A DNA stretch of 6,883 nucleotides from Hungatella sp. UBA5982 (GTDB taxonomy: Bacteria > Bacillota > Clostridia > Lachnospirales > Lachnospiraceae), in contig DJBG01000016.1 in NCBI GenBank assembly GCA_002429965.1, positions 7,672 through 14,554 on the forward strand, read 5' to 3'. Positions 6,007 through 6,883 of this stretch are shown piece after piece. The notes below the pieces were generated by a model that was not told the DNA's origin, did no database searches, and saw only the letters and a program-made list of their open reading frames with translations. Position 1 is the first letter of the stretch. Each line of letters begins with the position of its first letter. Position numbers and translations under genes: made by a program.

Positions 6007-6883
6007 GCTAAATCCTCTTCACTAAAATGCTCTCTCCTTATAACAGGAAGCTTTAAAGTAACCGTTGTCCCGATTCCTGATTCGCTTTCCACAATAAGCC
6101 CATAAGAATCTCCAAAATTGATTCTGATTCGATTTAACACATTTAAGATGCCAATGGAGCCCCCGGTATGGTACTCTCTGTCCTCCAGCTGATTTCTCAG
6201 CTGCATAAGTTCCTCTTTACTCTGACCAACTCCATCGTCGGAAATGGTAATCAGAAGGCAGTCACTGGATATTGCAGACTCGACCACAATCAGCCCCGGC
6301 TCTTCCTTTGCATTAAGTCCATGAAATATAGCATTTTCCACTATTGGCTGAATAATAAGAGAAGGCACAAGGCATCCCTTTGTCTTTTCCTCTATTTCAC
6401 ATTCAAAATGCACTTTATCGCCATAGCGGATCTGCTGAAGCACCAGGTATTTATTTGTATTCTCAAACTCCTCTTCCAACAGAATGAAATCCGTATCTAC
6501 TGACAAGGTCCTCTTTAGTAAGTCTATAAAAGCTGACATCATTAAAACCGCCTGCTTGTTATTCCCCAGTTCAATCATGCACTGAATAGAAAACAGGGTA
6601 TTATAAAGAAAATGGGGATTAATCTGGGCTCTGAGAAAATCCAGCTCTGATTTCCGCTTTTTTATTTCTTTTTGCTTTACACTTTCCATCAGTTTTTTAA
6701 TCTCTTTTGCCATCTCATTAAAGCTATCTTTCAATTGATTGACTTCTTCATAGCCTTTAATGTCACTGATCACATCAAAATCACCCTGCCGCACCTGATC
6801 CATCAGACTGCACAGCTTCTGGATAGGCTTTGATATCCTGCCAGATAAGTAATAAGCAGCTCCTGCTCCCGCAAAAATACAGA
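6003..6883 (-). CDS. Sensor histidine kinase, LytS/YesM type (5' end cut by window edge)
   Basis: C-terminal part of a membrane sensor kinase; 292 codons are visible. They start inside the last membrane helix (CIFAGAGAAYYL), so the extracellular sensing domain lies beyond the window. A HAMP linker follows (GRISKPIQKLCSLMDQVRQG onward, to about residue 65), then a charged coiled stretch. The His_kinase (YesM/LytS) domain has RAQINPHFLYNTL, where the conserved His (codon at 6614-6612) is the probable phospho-acceptor. The ATP-binding domain shows an N box (QPIVENAIFHGL), a G1 box (SDDGVGQ) and a G2 region (GGSIGILNVLNRI), and it ends in GIGTTVTLKLP. Its TGA overlaps the regulator ATG by 4 bases. 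YesM-type kinases often pair with AraC-type regulators and respond to extracellular nutrients such as glycans; here the signal is unknown. Confidence 0.94.
   Translation of the reverse strand, partial: CIFAGAGAAYYLSGRISKPIQKLCSLMDQVRQGDFDVISDIKGYEEVNQLKDSFNEMAKEIKKLMESVKQKEIKKRKSELDFLRAQINPHFLYNTLFSIQCMIELGNNKQAVLMMSAFIDLLKRTLSVDTDFILLEEEFENTNKYLVLQQIRYGDKVHFECEIEEKTKGCLVPSLIIQPIVENAIFHGLNAKEEPGLIVVESAISSDCLLITISDDGVGQSKEELMQLRNQLEDREYHTGGSIGILNVLNRIRINFGDSYGLIVESESGIGTTVTLKLPVIRREHFSEEDLA

Noticed and set aside
6168..6503. A 111-codon plus-strand open frame
   Set aside because: It is antisense to the ATP-binding domain of the histidine kinase and shows no features of its own.
1..6883. CRISPR arrays, insertion sequences, tRNA or rRNA genes
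   Set aside because: I saw no regularly spaced repeats, transposase frames, terminal inverted repeats or RNA gene signatures; the window is almost fully explained by six collinear genes.

Overview
The window looks like a piece of an AT-rich Gram-positive anaerobe chromosome, most likely a gut-type Clostridia/Lachnospiraceae. The clues are strong purine-rich ribosome binding sites, a lipoprotein-anchored binding protein with a Gly/Ser-rich linker, a YesM/YesN-type two-component pair and a cysteine-type sulfatase. The lineage is inferred from these signs and not from any search. All six genes lie on the minus strand, so transcription runs from high to low coordinates.

Region 1 (6883 to 2992): a LytS/YesM-type sensor histidine kinase, cut by the right edge, overlaps by 4 bases (ATGA) a response regulator with an N-terminal receiver and a C-terminal AraC-type DNA-binding domain. 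Six bases later comes a sulfatase with the CxPxR active-site signature and no signal peptide. A stem-loop followed by a U run lies 19 bases after the sulfatase stop and closes this unit.

Region 2 (2991 to 2608): 384 bp of AT-rich intergenic DNA. It holds the terminator, repeated AATTCT(G) elements including a perfect 12-bp palindrome, a TATAAT box without a good -35, and a long imperfect hairpin that would start almost exactly at the predicted 5' end of the next mRNA.

Region 3 (2607 to 1): a three-gene ABC importer unit of the NrtA/SsuA/TauA (nitrate/sulfonate/taurine) class. It encodes a lipoprotein binding protein and two paralogous permeases; the second permease is cut by the left edge. 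No ATPase is present; it would be expected just beyond the left edge.

Taken together (inference), this reads as a sense, import and hydrolyse module. The kinase and regulator respond to an unknown cue, the importer brings in a small anionic compound, and the cytoplasmic sulfatase cleaves it to release sulfate (or acts on a related ester). The substrate cannot be read from the sequence. The most interesting points are this gene combination, the organised intergenic control region and the two-permease layout.
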